Position numbers and translations under genes: made by a program. Source: Massariosphaeria phaeospora (Eukaryota > Ascomycota > Dothideomycetes > Pleosporales). Taken from it: 64,000 bases of DNA. The notes below the pieces were generated by a model that made no database searches, was not told where the DNA came from, and saw nothing but the letters and a program-made list of their open reading frames with translations. This document shows positions 1-10,774 of the stretch, piece after piece (positions within the stretch are counted from its first letter, which is position 1; every line of letters starts with the position of its first letter). The stretch is from the NCBI GenBank assembly GCA_011032825.1, contig JAADJZ010000024.1:600331-664330 (forward strand), written 5' to 3'.

Positions 1-2946
1 CTATGTTTATAACAAAAGGTATAGTACAAAAGCGCAGGTACTGTAATAATAAACTGTAATAATTAGTGTTAGAGTAAACTAAAGATAGAGAATAGGTACA
101 TTGCTAAAGAAAAACACGCAGATTGTTAAAGAAAAACAGAACATGCTTTTTTACTTGCGAAATATTGCTAACGTCTAAGCGCAAAGGCTAAGGCAGTAAT
201 GCAACTAAGATTAGAGCTAAAATTAAAGCTGCAGTAGTAGCGCCTTAATTTTACAGTTCTAATTAGGTTATACTTGCTAATCTATTAATTGCAATGTTAT
301 ACACGTTTTAGGCTGCGTTATAAATAGTAGATACTAGCTGTATTTATGCTAGCAACGTTTTAATTTACATAGAAAGTAGAGAGCTTTAGGTTTGCGCTTT
401 CTTATAAGCGTTACTATCGTTAGAGAAACTTTTTTAATCTAAATACTCTACTAACTTAGTTTGCTCTACTACTTTAGTCTGCTCTACTACTTTATCTACT
501 ACTTTATTCTACTTCTTATTCTTATTTTTATTCTCAACTTTTTCTTTATTTTTACTAGAGAACTCGTTTGCTTCTGCTAACGCTTTTCTTTACTAATTTT
601 TTATTTTATATTTGTCTTTACACTTATTGTAGAACGCATTAATTTTTAAGTTGCTACTTGCTTCTTCTTTACACTTATTAATTGTAGGCGCTAGAATATA
701 CGAGCTGTTGATATCTTTATAAGCATCGTTGCTGTTAACGCGCAGTTCAAAAAAAAGCGTAGGCTTGCGTAAGCTAGTGCAGTTAGTATAAGTATGTAAT
801 AAACTACTATAATAACTTACTTCTAGTCTTTAGCAGTTACTAGTGTTAGATTCTCTAAAGTTAACGTCTTTACAAACTCTTGCCAATCTATTTTAGCTTT
901 CTCGTTTTTAAACGAATTATTTTTTAACTTAGCTAATTCGTCTAAGTAGATACGTCGCATAATTCTATTAGTAGCTTCGCTAGCGCCAAATATTCGCAAC
1001 ATTAGCTAATTCTTAATTTTCTTCTTGTTTTCGAGTGCTTTGGCAATTTGTTCAAGAATGTTTCTATGCTATTGAAAGTTAACATTGTAATAAATACAGG
1101 CCTACTTTTTATAGGCAAAGCTAAGTTTTGCTTAAAACTACTCAACTGCGTATTGTAAGTACAATAACGTAATAAACTAATATAATAACTTACTACTTTT
1201 CTGTGCGCAGTAGCGTTGCTTATCTAGAAGCTTAAGTTTAGTTGCTAACTACTTTTTCTAGTCGTGCGTAGACAACGCAGTAAACTTTTTCTTCGCCTTA
1301 AGCTTCTTCTTAAGCTAGTATTTTGCTTGCTAATTTTCTGCACTAGCATTTGCAATAGCTTTTCCTTTAGCACTTAAGTAAGCTGTTTGATTTCTCTAAG
1401 TAGTTGCGCAAGCAGTATTGCTTAATTAACTTTTAGATAGTAGCTTGTAATGTGTAGAGCGCTTTTTTTGTAATTCAACGCAACCGCGATTTGCTAGTAC
1501 GCTAAGAACTTTGTGCTTTTTAAACTTAAAGCTCTAGATTTGTTAGCAGATGCTGTAATAAACTTTTGTAATAATTACATTTGTAAGCGCTTTTTACTTC
1601 GCTAGCTCAAACCTAGTTAGAACTTTAATTTTGTAAAGCGAAAGCAACTTATTATCAAGCTCGTAGTTTATCTCGTTGTTAAGCTTTTGCTTAATTGCAG
1701 CTATTGTATTTGTAATAAATGTAGGTAATAATAAAGCTAGTTGTAGTACGTAGGTAGGTAGAAGCAGAAAGTAAAGTAGCAAAAAGTTAAGTAGCGAATT
1801 TATAGGCTAAATTTTGTGTAAAGTAGCTTATGCGCTGCTGCAAAAGCTGCAGCCTTAGCTAGCGCCTCGCTGCTAGCTACTTAAAACACGCACTTCTGCT
1901 ACAGCTTCTGCAGCTTCCTTACCTACCGTAATTATTACGAATAATTATTACAACTTTCTACTCTCTACACTACACCTATTACGCATTAATTCTTTTGCAA
2001 TAGCTTGCACTAAGCAAACTAACTGCTACTACTTTGCTACTAGCAGCAAGGTTCTGCGAAAGCTTTTCGCAGCAAAAGCAGCTTGCAAATCTAGCAATCC
2101 GTACAAGAACAAGAAAAAACTAACAATAGGTAGTGTAAAGAAGCTTTACTGCTAAAAGCAAAAGAGTAAGTTATTACAGCAGTTAATTGCAGCTTTGTTT
2201 TTAACAACATGCAGCTGTTGCGTTGCGCGAAATTTGATAATACTAGAAATCAACTAAGCTCTTCATGCGCAAACTGCTATTTAGTTAGCTAGTTCGCAAG
2301 ATTGCGCAAGAGTTTAAGCCTAATCTACGCTTCTAAGCTAGTGCAATTAAAGCTATACAAAAAGTAACAAAGGCTTTTCTAATTAGCATTTTTGAAAGTA
2401 TAGCTTTCTACTTGTTGCTAGGTGCAAGGCTAACTTTAACAAATACCAATATTAACGCTATACACGCGAAACGAGTAACAATTAACACAAAAAACATAAA
2501 TCTAGCACAAAAATACTACAAGAAGTACAAGAAAAGTTCGCAGCAAATGTAAAAGCTAAAGTCTAGTTGCTACTTGTTCTAGCGATATAAAGCTATAATA
2601 ATTTTGAATTTTTTAGCAATACTTAGCGTAGACGTTGCTTTGTACTTAGCTATTAAAATGCAACTAATTCTACGCTGTAATAACAATCTGTAATAAACTT
2701 AAGCAACTTGTACTTTGCTAACGTCAAAATACAACATGTAAACTCTAAATATAACAACCTAACTATAACTTAACTATAACTTAGAGCCTATGCGAGATAA
2801 CTCAACTTTAACTTAAAGTTTGTGCAACTTAACTCAACTATAACCTTGTACTAGCGTTAAAAGATTAGGTATATAAGTAGAGTTAAGTTAGAGTTATAAA
2901 AAAAGCAACTTAACTTTAACTTAACTTCTACCTATTCGCTAGCTTA
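1..2946. repeat. AT-rich RIP-degraded block, left edge
   Basis: Very AT-rich DNA full of TpA, with almost no CC or GG and few CpA/TpG relative to ApC/GpT, as expected for repeats mutated by RIP. No intact gene is visible. The stretch from about 2740 to 2944 carries repeated TAACTTAACT-like words and is the left part of a small element that reappears after 4799 and at 53028-53353. One open stretch on the minus strand is listed separately. The rest is unrecognised transposon debris. Confidence 0.85.
826..1005 (-). pseudogene. Unrecognised transposon ORF remnant
   Basis: A 60-codon stretch on the minus strand is free of stops although it lies in heavily RIP-mutated DNA where TAA and TAG are everywhere. 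It reads like protein (for example IYLDELAKLKNN and IDWQEFVKTLTLENL), is rich in Lys, Leu and Glu, and contains one Trp. Upstream it is separated by one TAG, which could come from CAG or TGG, from about 19 further sensible codons. A gag-like or DNA-transposase origin is possible. I do not recognise the family. Confidence 0.4.
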
Positions 2947-4798
2947 CTCTACGAGCGAGTAAACTACACAAGCAAGTAAGCTACTTGCGCTAAAACTTTA
3001 CCAAAACTACAACGAATTAGCTTATTATATTGCTCTTTAAGCTAGTACAGCATATAATTGCATTAAATACTACTTTTGCGCTACATTTGCGTTATTTTTA
3101 CATGTGCGCGAGTTATGTCTTGCTTCGCTGCACTTGCTACAGCGCCTTGCAAGCTAGTTGCTTTTATTAGCGCGCGCTTTTTTTTTTTGCTTTTTTTTTA
3201 TTACTACGCGCACTAAACTCCTTTAGAGCTATTAACTTTTAGCTTTTTTTAACTATTAGTATTTTCTTTTTTTGTACACGCTTTTTTTTGTGCGATTTAC
3301 GTTGCGTAGCAGCTTTATTAGCTACTTAAAGCTTAGCTACCTAGCTGCGCATTAATACTAAGAAATGCGCTATCTACTTAGCACTTTTTAAAAGCTTTCT
3401 AAAAGCATTAACTATTAAAGTAAGTAAGCTATTTACATGTCGCTGAATTCTCTTTTAAATTAGCTTTAATTGTAATCTAAATTCAAAGGTATTGCTTGGT
3501 GTTTAGAACTGCTAAAGAGCGTTGATAATAGAAAGTAGTAATAGCGTGCGCAACTACACGTTAAGCTTTGATATAACTGCTTTTAGGTTAAATAGAGCTA
3601 ATCTAGCTTTTCTAAACTTTTCTAGAATATTATTAGTTGTAATTAAAGCGCTAAAAGTAGCTTTGAAGCATAGTAGAAACTTAAGTTTTGTAATGTAGTT
3701 AATATAGCTGCGTATTAAGTTCTTAGCTTAGCAGCTATACGCAACTTTTAACAGCGCAAAACAGCTTACATTAAGCAGCTGCAGCAAATGCAATAAGTAA
3801 AAAAGTATGTAAAAAGTAATAATTCTATTTTCTTTGTAGTACTGCTAGAATTTAAGCGAGTTGTAGCTTTTATAACTGTTAATTATAAGCAAGTAGTATG
3901 CGCTAACAGTGTGCTTTTTTGTATACTTATCAAAGTGCTTTAACTACTTAAAACTAAGCTTATTTGTTGTCTAGCTGTTTTTAGAAACTGCAATAACCTA
4001 GTTTTAAAATAGATTCTTTTTCTTGTACTAGGCAAAGAAGTAGTGCTTGCTTTAAAAAATAATAAAAAGTAGAATTGCTTACCTCGTTGCGTTAACGCTT
4101 TGAATTACTATTGTTTACTTTTAATTGCTTTGCTAAACGCTCTTTAGCCGTCCTTAGCGCTTAGAGCTATAAAAACTACTTTAGTTAATATTATGCCTAT
4201 TATAAAGCTAAACTTGTTAAAGTTGTAAGTGTTTTTATTTTAGATGCTGTACTTCGCTTTTATGTTCTCTACAAGCTTAAACTACTTTTAAATAACTTTA
4301 AAATTCTCGTACAAAGCTCTCTTGTAGTTGTACTTGCAATTAAACTTAACTTTAAGCTTAAGTTAGCGCCTAACAAACGTACTAAGCTAATTTACGCTAA
4401 CATAGCTTAGATAATGCTTAGCGCGCAAAGAATTAGCTATATTAGCTACAGCAGCAAGCTAAGAAAGAAATTCTTACGCGTTAAAGTTAAGTACATGCTA
4501 AACAATTACTTTTTTCTTTGTTTTAAGTAGATTTATTAAGTTGAGCGTAAAATCGCGTTAAAAGAAAGTTCTAGCGCGTTAACGCTTTAAAGTATTTTAA
4601 AGTACATTGTAAATTGCTGCAGCGCGTTGCTAAAAGAAATTTGCGTTTTTTTTAATAGCTTAAAGAGCAAGCTGCAATTGAGTTTTTTTTAGAGCTAGTA
4701 ACTAGTTTTCTTGTTAAAGCATCGCGTTGTTGGAGGAGTTTTAGTAGAGTTTTAGCGCAAGTAGCTTACTCGCTTGTGTAGCTTACTCGCTCGTAGAG
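2947..4798 (-). mobile_element. Full-length Fot1/pogo-like DNA transposon, RIP-degraded (copy A)
   Basis: The element is bounded by terminal inverted repeats of at least 60 bp starting CTCTACGAGCGAGTAA. The two ends differ almost only by A/G and T/C changes. A TA dinucleotide sits immediately outside each end (2945-2946 and 4799-4800), the target duplication of the Tc1/mariner superfamily. The 1852-bp length fits Fot1-type elements, which carry a single transposase gene. The interior shares diverged segments with 50980-52637 and 61440-62635 in the opposite orientation. No open frame survives. The minus orientation is inferred from copy C, where the better-preserved C-terminal reading is on plus. 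It interrupts a small repeat that continues on both sides. Confidence 0.85.
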
Positions 4799-4800
4799 TA

Positions 4801-4919
4801 CGTTAACTTAACTTTTACCTACGCTTTAATTACTCTAACTTAACTTTAACTCTAGGTCTATGCAACTCTAACCTAATTTATACTTAACAATAGGTACTTT
4901 CTACTTATTCGCTAGCGTA
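4801..4919. repeat. Right part of the small TAACTTAACT-rich element interrupted by copy A
   Basis: About 110 bp here match 53245-53353 in the same orientation, including a shared block around CCTACGCTTTAATTACT and the common end ATTCGCTAGCGTA. The matching left part lies before 2946, so copy A inserted into this element. The same element at 53028-53353 is intact and has 9-bp target duplications. Confidence 0.7.
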
Positions 4920-5040
4920 CGTAGAAGCTTTAGAATTTGCTAGCTCTAAAAGCTTTAAAAGCAAAGAGAAATTTGCTTTTGTATTTACGTAATTGCGCGT
5001 TCGTAGGTGTAAGCATAGTAGAAGCAAGTTAGTGTTCGTA

Positions 5041-5079
5041 GTCTTGGCATTTTTTGGCTAGGTTACTAGTGGTTTACGT
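5041..5079. repeat. Solo end of the ACGTAAA transposon family at the AT/gene boundary
   Basis: The sequence ends in GGTTTACGT followed by TA (5080-5081). It matches the right terminus of the foldback element at 15051-16011 (inner TTGGC...GGTTACTAGT words) and the reverse complement of the family ends at 50794, 50980 and 53654. Only the terminus is present. It lies just before the switch from AT-rich to normal base composition. Confidence 0.7.
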
Positions 5080-6200
5080 TATAGGCATTAGCGGCAACTA
5101 ATAGCGTAGACTAGAAAAACAAGAGAATGTAGGCGTTAATAGACGTCAAGCGAAAGTACGGGCGCGGCGGGCTGAGTGTGGGGTGCGCCAATCAGAGAAA
5201 TCCTCGACAACCGCCCGTCAAGCCGTTAGACTATTCCGCCACACATTCTCAGATATCGATTTCTCCGACTGTCAACAACCATACAGTACCATCTCTCGGT
5301 CCTCTTCCGCGTTTTCATGCCACCGCGAAAACGCGCACGATCGGATACTGTGCGACGCCTGAATCGTGTTCCAGCGCACCCTATCGTGGTAAGCTCGTCC
5401 CTTACCTTTACGAAGTGGAACCTCCAGAATCTTAAGGACAGCTAGAAACCATCTCTGTCCAGCTATGTCGCACCGGTCGCCGCCCACTGCCCACGCCCAC
5501 TACGAAACTAATAGATCGTCCTCAAGAGCGCCGGTCGTACTCCGTCGATTCCTTACCTCGCCACTGCACAACTGCAAATCCCAGCCAGCACCGAATGCTC
5601 ACCCTTCTCCGTCCATGGCATCGCGACTAGGGTCACCGTCGCGGAGCCAGCCCCGCGACGCTGCGATCCTAGGAGCGCACTGGTGCTCAACTACCTGAAC
5701 ACCCTAGCCGACCGAACAGCTCAAGACGCGTCGTGCTTGCTGCCGCATACCCTCCGACGATAACTGAACCAATTCAAACTAAGTTAGTAAAACTTCTATC
5801 TATATGTAAGAGTTGTAGTTAGAACAGAGAAAATAGCGCAAGAGCTCACGAGTTCGTGCTCTCAACTTAAGGGGAAGGAGCTCCTCGGGCCCATGGTTTC
5901 TCTGAAAAATCTCATGAGATTGCCCGTGCTCTGCACAGGCCTACCACCCTCCGAAAATCTGCTACGCAGCCAGAGGGCCCGAGTAAGTGAACACAAAAGG
6001 CAAAGCGCTTATAATTGAGGCGCAGCGAGGCAGAGAGGTATTAGTCTTGGCTAGATAGCCTTCGGCCTTCATGCAAATGTCACTCAACAAACAACATCAA
6101 CCTACTTACTTCAAAGCAGGTTCTCCATGGTATAGGGTGCTGCAACCCCTGTTTCGAGGGGAAGAGCAAACCGCAGTACCGTATAATCTGGTGTATATCG

Positions 6201-6237
6201 TCTACTCGCAGCACCTACTTACCTCGCTTCGCTCGGT
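6201..6237 (-). repeat. Left arm of the 37-bp inverted repeat around the gene island
   Basis: This 37-bp sequence is the exact reverse complement of 14994-15030. Similarity stops abruptly on both sides. The two arms enclose all four island genes. Confidence 0.9.
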
Positions 6238-6871
6238 ATAACTCGGACCTCTGGCATAGCCACCGCGGGTCATCGGGAGAACCACGCACAGGCTTTTGTT
6301 GTCCACTCAGATGCTATTAAGTGGAGACGTTTTGATCTTGTTTATGCGACTCTACACCAGCCAGGCGCGTCTGAAACACCTCGCTTAGGTCATAAGCATT
6401 ATGCTCAGTGTAGACGAAATCACCGGTTTAAAACTGAACAGGACTTGGTTTGAAAAAGATAGCTCTGCCTCTGGCTCTTTGCAGTCACCGACTTGATACT
6501 GAACAGAACTGATATCTTTCCGTCGTTACTATCGAGTTGTTTCTCCTAGCTGTTCCATCGGACGTGTCTTGCAGGTGCAGGCGCCTCCAGTCTCCGCAGG
6601 ATGGCTAGCAGGCATTTTGGGGTAAAACCCTGACCGTGCGCCATATCCCCCGGTAGCCGTGCCAGAGGCCCGAGAGTATACGGCACTAATTTTCGCACTT
6701 TTTGCAGGATTCAATAACGTTGACAAGATGCCTGCAAATCTTTCCTATGGAGACGAACACACCGAGTCGCTCTATTGGTTCTATCGGCTAAAAGAAGTGA
6801 ATTGCTTACGCACGACCAAATCCAGCGGATTAGCACTACCTAAGCCCGAGCTTTGATGGCGACGAGAAGAC

Positions 6872-6878
6872 TATATAA
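6872..6878 (+). promoter_or_regulatory. TATA-like box of the PAF-acetylhydrolase-like gene
   Basis: TATATAA lies 76-82 nt before the ATG at 6954, a usual spacing for a fungal TATA element with a short leader. Confidence 0.5.
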
Positions 6879-6953
6879 TGAACAGTGTAGACCTACCATA
6901 GTTCTCACCTGGCAACTACACTCACTATTCTTAAGATCGGACACCTATTCAAG

Positions 6954-8111
6954 ATGATGTTTGGCCCTCACTTTTTGATATCTTCCCTTTTCACATTGGC
7001 CATCTCTGCCAATGTAATCCTTCCCAGTCCAAGTGGTCCATATGCCGTTACTCAGAACACACTGAAACTCACCGACGAGTCCCGAGTCGACTCTCTCGAT
7101 CCGAAGCATGGAAAACGACAGATTATGGTCTCCTCTTTCTATCCCGTCAAATCCTCTGCATGCGAAAAGCCATGTGAGATTCCATACATGTCTCCCAATG
7201 CAGCACCTATTGTTGAGGCTTTCTTGGGTCCATTCGGAATACAAGGCGGTGCGCTTGGGAAGATAAGAATGCAAGGCTGCTGCAAGGCAACCTGTCAAGA
7301 GAGCAATGGCAACGGCGAAATCCCGCTCGTTTTCCTTTTACATGGTTTTGGTGGCACGCGGCTACTCCATAATGCTCTCGCGCAGGAGCTAGCTAGCATG
7401 GGATTCGCAATCATCACCATGGACCATACCTTCGAATCTGTCCTAGTCGAGTTCCCTGACGGCACTGTTATTCGACCACTCAACGATTCCTCCTTGGACA
7501 CGACTATTCCCGGACGATTGGAGTCTCTACAGGACATTCGGGTTGATGACGCTCGTTTTGTCATGTCACAGCTTGGCAGCAAAGACGTTGTAGCGAAGTT
7601 AGTGCCTGACTCACGGTGCACGTTCAACGCTGAGCGGGCAGCGGTCATCGGCCACTCCGTTGGGGGCAGCACCTCCATGAAGCTACTCATGAAAGACTTA
7701 CGCTTCGTTGGCGGTCTCAACTTGGACGGTGAACAGTTCGGAGAAATCACCGACATGCAACAACCGGCTGTCTTATTCGGCACCACGGGCGTAACACCCG
7801 TTCCCCACAACTCAACATCCGACCCCTCCTGGGCGAAGACTTTGGACCATCTAAAGGGATGGAAGAGAGAAATCGGGTTGAACAACATTTCTCATACTGG
7901 GTTTACTGACATCTCCTTCCTTGTCGGAACCGGCGCGCTCGACATTCCAAAAGAGGCAGCGGACCAATTTATTGGGATTTTGGATGGAAAAAGGAGTTTT
8001 GAAATCTTCTCGACGTACGTGGCGGCTTTTCTGGACTTTGTGTTGAGAGGTGGGAAGACTGCGCTTTTCGACGGACCGAGTGAAAAGTTTCCTGAGATTG
8101 TTGTGTTGTAA
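6954..8111 (+). CDS. Secreted platelet-activating-factor acetylhydrolase-like lipase
   Basis: A single-exon gene of 385 aa. An N-terminal hydrophobic segment (about residues 5-20) is a probable signal peptide, so the enzyme is likely secreted. The alpha/beta-hydrolase core is clear: HGFGGT near residue 130 forms the oxyanion-hole region, GHSVGG carries the nucleophile Ser235, NLDGE gives the likely acid Asp258, and ISHTGFTD gives His314. This order and spacing match the PAF-AH isoform II family, which hydrolyses short or oxidised sn-2 acyl chains of phospholipids. Cys70, 74, 109, 110 and 114 before the core suggest disulfides. A TATA-like box precedes it. It is the first gene of the accessory island and stands alone, with the next gene about 850 bp downstream. 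A general secreted esterase activity is the alternative. Confidence 0.88.
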   Translation: MMFGPHFLISSLFTLAISANVILPSPSGPYAVTQNTLKLTDESRVDSLDPKHGKRQIMVSSFYPVKSSACEKPCEIPYMSPNAAPIVEAFLGPFGIQGGALGKIRMQGCCKATCQESNGNGEIPLVFLLHGFGGTRLLHNALAQELASMGFAIITMDHTFESVLVEFPDGTVIRPLNDSSLDTTIPGRLESLQDIRVDDARFVMSQLGSKDVVAKLVPDSRCTFNAERAAVIGHSVGGSTSMKLLMKDLRFVGGLNLDGEQFGEITDMQQPAVLFGTTGVTPVPHNSTSDPSWAKTLDHLKGWKREIGLNNISHTGFTDISFLVGTGALDIPKEAADQFIGILDGKRSFEIFSTYVAAFLDFVLRGGKTALFDGPSEKFPEIVVL

Positions 8112-8962
8112 AACAGTTTACCTTGGGCTATCACTAGCGTCTAGTAGTCTCTCTCTTTTTCTCTCGCTGCGGCTCAGTTCAGTTCAGTTCAGTCTAAGCC
8201 AGTCTGGAGATAGAAACCTTGAACTATGTACTTGCTTATTAATTAAACTACTTCTGCTTCTATATTGTTAGACTTGGGACGTAGATACACGCACAATCCC
8301 ACCACAATCCAACTCCAATGTCTACTCACTCCCTCCCTCCCTTCCTCAACGTGCTTGATCACCATGCCCGCACACATGCATCGAGAACCGTAACCAGGTG
8401 TCGTTGTTGCTTTATAAGAGCTACCTAGCGTAGTTTATTTTTACCCCACTTCACTCAGCTCAGCTGCGTCATTCGACATGCATGCTCCTTCCCGTCGGAA
8501 AACTAGACCTACTCCATTACTCTCTGCTAGATCGATAGATCGATAGGTTCAGGAACGTATATAATTGCAGCGCACATGCGCATGTTCTCTTATTCTGCTT
8601 CCAAGTGAAGACCTCGTCGGCATATTTCCAGCTTAGCTGACCCGTCGTCGTCGTCTTTTTTCCACGCCAATAATTTCGGAATCAACACATAAGGCAAGGC
8701 AATCGTTCTCAGATCATATCAAATCGAATTGAATCGAATAGTCGGCATTGTATGTGGACGCCAGGATGTTTATGTCCTTGTAAAGCTAACGATAGACAAG
8801 CAGGAAAGGCAAGGTTCCAAGTGAGTAGTCGGTCACACTCTCGATCTACCGCTTACTTCAACTAGCTTAGCTAAGCTCGCGCGTTGTTCGATTGTTGGAG
8901 GATATTGTACCTGAAATAAGCTGCAAGAGAACTTGACTTCTAGATTGATTGATTCAAGCGCC
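8112..8962. other. Intergenic region, no gene
   Basis: Holds the 3' region of the lipase-like gene and the promoter of the M20 amidohydrolase. It has short simple repeats (TTCAG units near 8175-8190, AGATCGAT units near 8531-8547, AATCGAAT-like words near 8720-8740). No coding signal is seen. Confidence 0.6.
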
Positions 8963-10510
8963 ATGCCGTCAATCAGCGAGACCATCACGGCGCACCGCCC
9001 GGACCTAGGCCCTTACGAAGACCTATGTATACCCCCATTCCCCATCCCAACCCCCCACTCCAACCCCTACATCACAATACTAACCCCCTCCCCCCAGACA
9101 AGCACTTCCACGCGCACCCCGAACTCTCCTTCCTCGAATCCGCCACCGCCTCCACCATAACCACGCACCTCTCCTCCCTCGCCCTGCCCTCCTCCTCCTC
9201 CCCCCCCTACACCCTGCACCCCTCCATCGGCGGCCACGGCGTCGCCGCCGTACTCGCCAACGGGCCCGGCCGCACCGTGCTGCTGCGCGCCGACATGGAC
9301 GCGCTGCCCGTGCAAGAACGCACGGGGTTGCCGTACGCCAGCACCGTGCGCATGGCGAACCACGAGGGCGAGGAGAAGCCGGTTATGCATGCGTGCGGCC
9401 ACGACATGCACGTTACGGCGCTGCTGGCGGCCGCGGAGGCGCTGGCTAGGGCGAGGGACGTGTGGACGGGGACGCTGGTGTTGGTGTTTCAGCCCGCGGA
9501 GGAGAGGGGCAAGGGCGCGCAGGCGATGGTTGATGGTGGGTTGTATGAGAGGGTGCCGGTGCCGGATGTGGTGGTTGGGGCGCATGTGATGCCGTATCGG
9601 GCTGGTGAGTCGTGTGTGTTTCCTTGCTCCTGGTCTTGCGTGTGTATGTAATATGTGTGAAGTGGAAAGAGAGAGGGGAAAAAAAGGGGAATGAGTGCTA
9701 ACGGCTCGAAAGGTGTGATCGGTACGAAGCACGGCCTGATAGCATCCTCAGCCGACTCTTTCCAGTACGCTAGCCCCTTTTCCAACCCCCCCTCCCCCCC
9801 CACCTCACTCATCCTCCCCCTACCACACCCGCTCACCCACCCCCAGCCTCACCATCCACGGCCGCCAATCCCACGCCTCCACCCCCCACACCAGCATCGA
9901 CCCCATCCTCCTCTCCGCCTCCACCATCCTCCGCCTCCAAACCATCGTATCACGAGAAACCGACCCCTCCGACTTCGCCGTCGTAACCGTCGCCGCCATG
10001 CACGCCGGCGACGCCGAGAACATCATCCCAGAGCGCGCCGACCTAAAACTCGACGTGCACGCCGCGCTGCCCGCCACGCGCGCCCGCGTGCTCGCGTCCA
10101 TGCGGCGCATCATCGCCGCCGAAGCGCAGGCGTCTGGCGCGCCCGACGCGCCGACGCTGACGCAGACGCGGCAGTTTCCCCTTTTGTTCAATGATAGGGA
10201 GGTTACGGCGGCGGTGGAGAAGACTTTTTCGCGGCATTTTGAAGTGGGGCAGAAGGCGTATGATGCGGATGTTACGCGGCTGCAGGGCAGTGAGGATTTT
10301 GGCATTCTGGCTACGGCGGTGGGGAAGCCGAGTTGCTTTTTCTTGTATGGGGGTGTGGATCCGCAGCTTTGGGATCGCTTGGAGGAAGAGGGGAGGTTGA
10401 AGGAGGTGCCGGGGAATCATAGTCCGTTCTTTGCGCCTGTGATTCAGCCGACGTTGACGGTGGCTGTGGACGGCTACGTGGGGGCCACGTTGACGTTTTT
10501 GGGGGTGTAG
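8963..10510 (+). CDS. M20-family metallo-amidohydrolase (aminoacylase / IAA-amino-acid hydrolase-like)
   Basis: Four exons: 8963-9026, 9098-9604, 9713-9764 and 9847-10510, joining to 428 aa in frame. Splice choice rests on GT..AG borders and on restoring conserved blocks: KHFHAHPELS across intron 1, GVIGTKHGLIASSADSF across intron 2 and TIHGRQSHAS across intron 3. The M20D metal-binding motifs are visible: LRADMDALP, HACGHDMH, FQPAEERGKGA and, near the C terminus, GSEDF. Members hydrolyse N-acyl or amide bonds of amino-acid conjugates using two metal ions. No signal peptide is seen, so it is probably cytosolic. Codons are strongly G/C-ending, more than in the neighbouring genes. The exact substrate cannot be told from sequence. 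Confidence 0.9.
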
Positions 10511-10774
10511 ACCAGAAGAGGTAGATAGGTGTTTGGTGATGAAAGAGAACCTGAGATCTAGTGGGGCATGTTGCCCATATAATGATCATTCAGCAGAAAT
10601 TGTTTCGCTTGGAGCGTGGGCAAAAGTTTAGAGGTCTAGTTCTTTTGGCAGTGTTGGCTTACTTCCGAAGTGAAGACAGTGACTAACGTTGGCAATTGAG
10701 AGGAAGCCCACGAAGAAGGCCGCGAGGCTAGAAGAATGTTGAAATAACTGGCTGGTAGCTGTGTCGTATTTCAA

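Larger units (their letters stand above)
5082..6953. other. No gene recognised
   Basis: Composition changes to near 50% GC at about 5150. Several overlapping short open frames exist on both strands between 5178 and 5700 and between 6529 and 6856, but none looks like a known protein or shows consistent splicing. The stretch holds one arm of a 37-bp inverted repeat (6201-6237) and, at its right end, the promoter of the lipase-like gene. Confidence 0.6.
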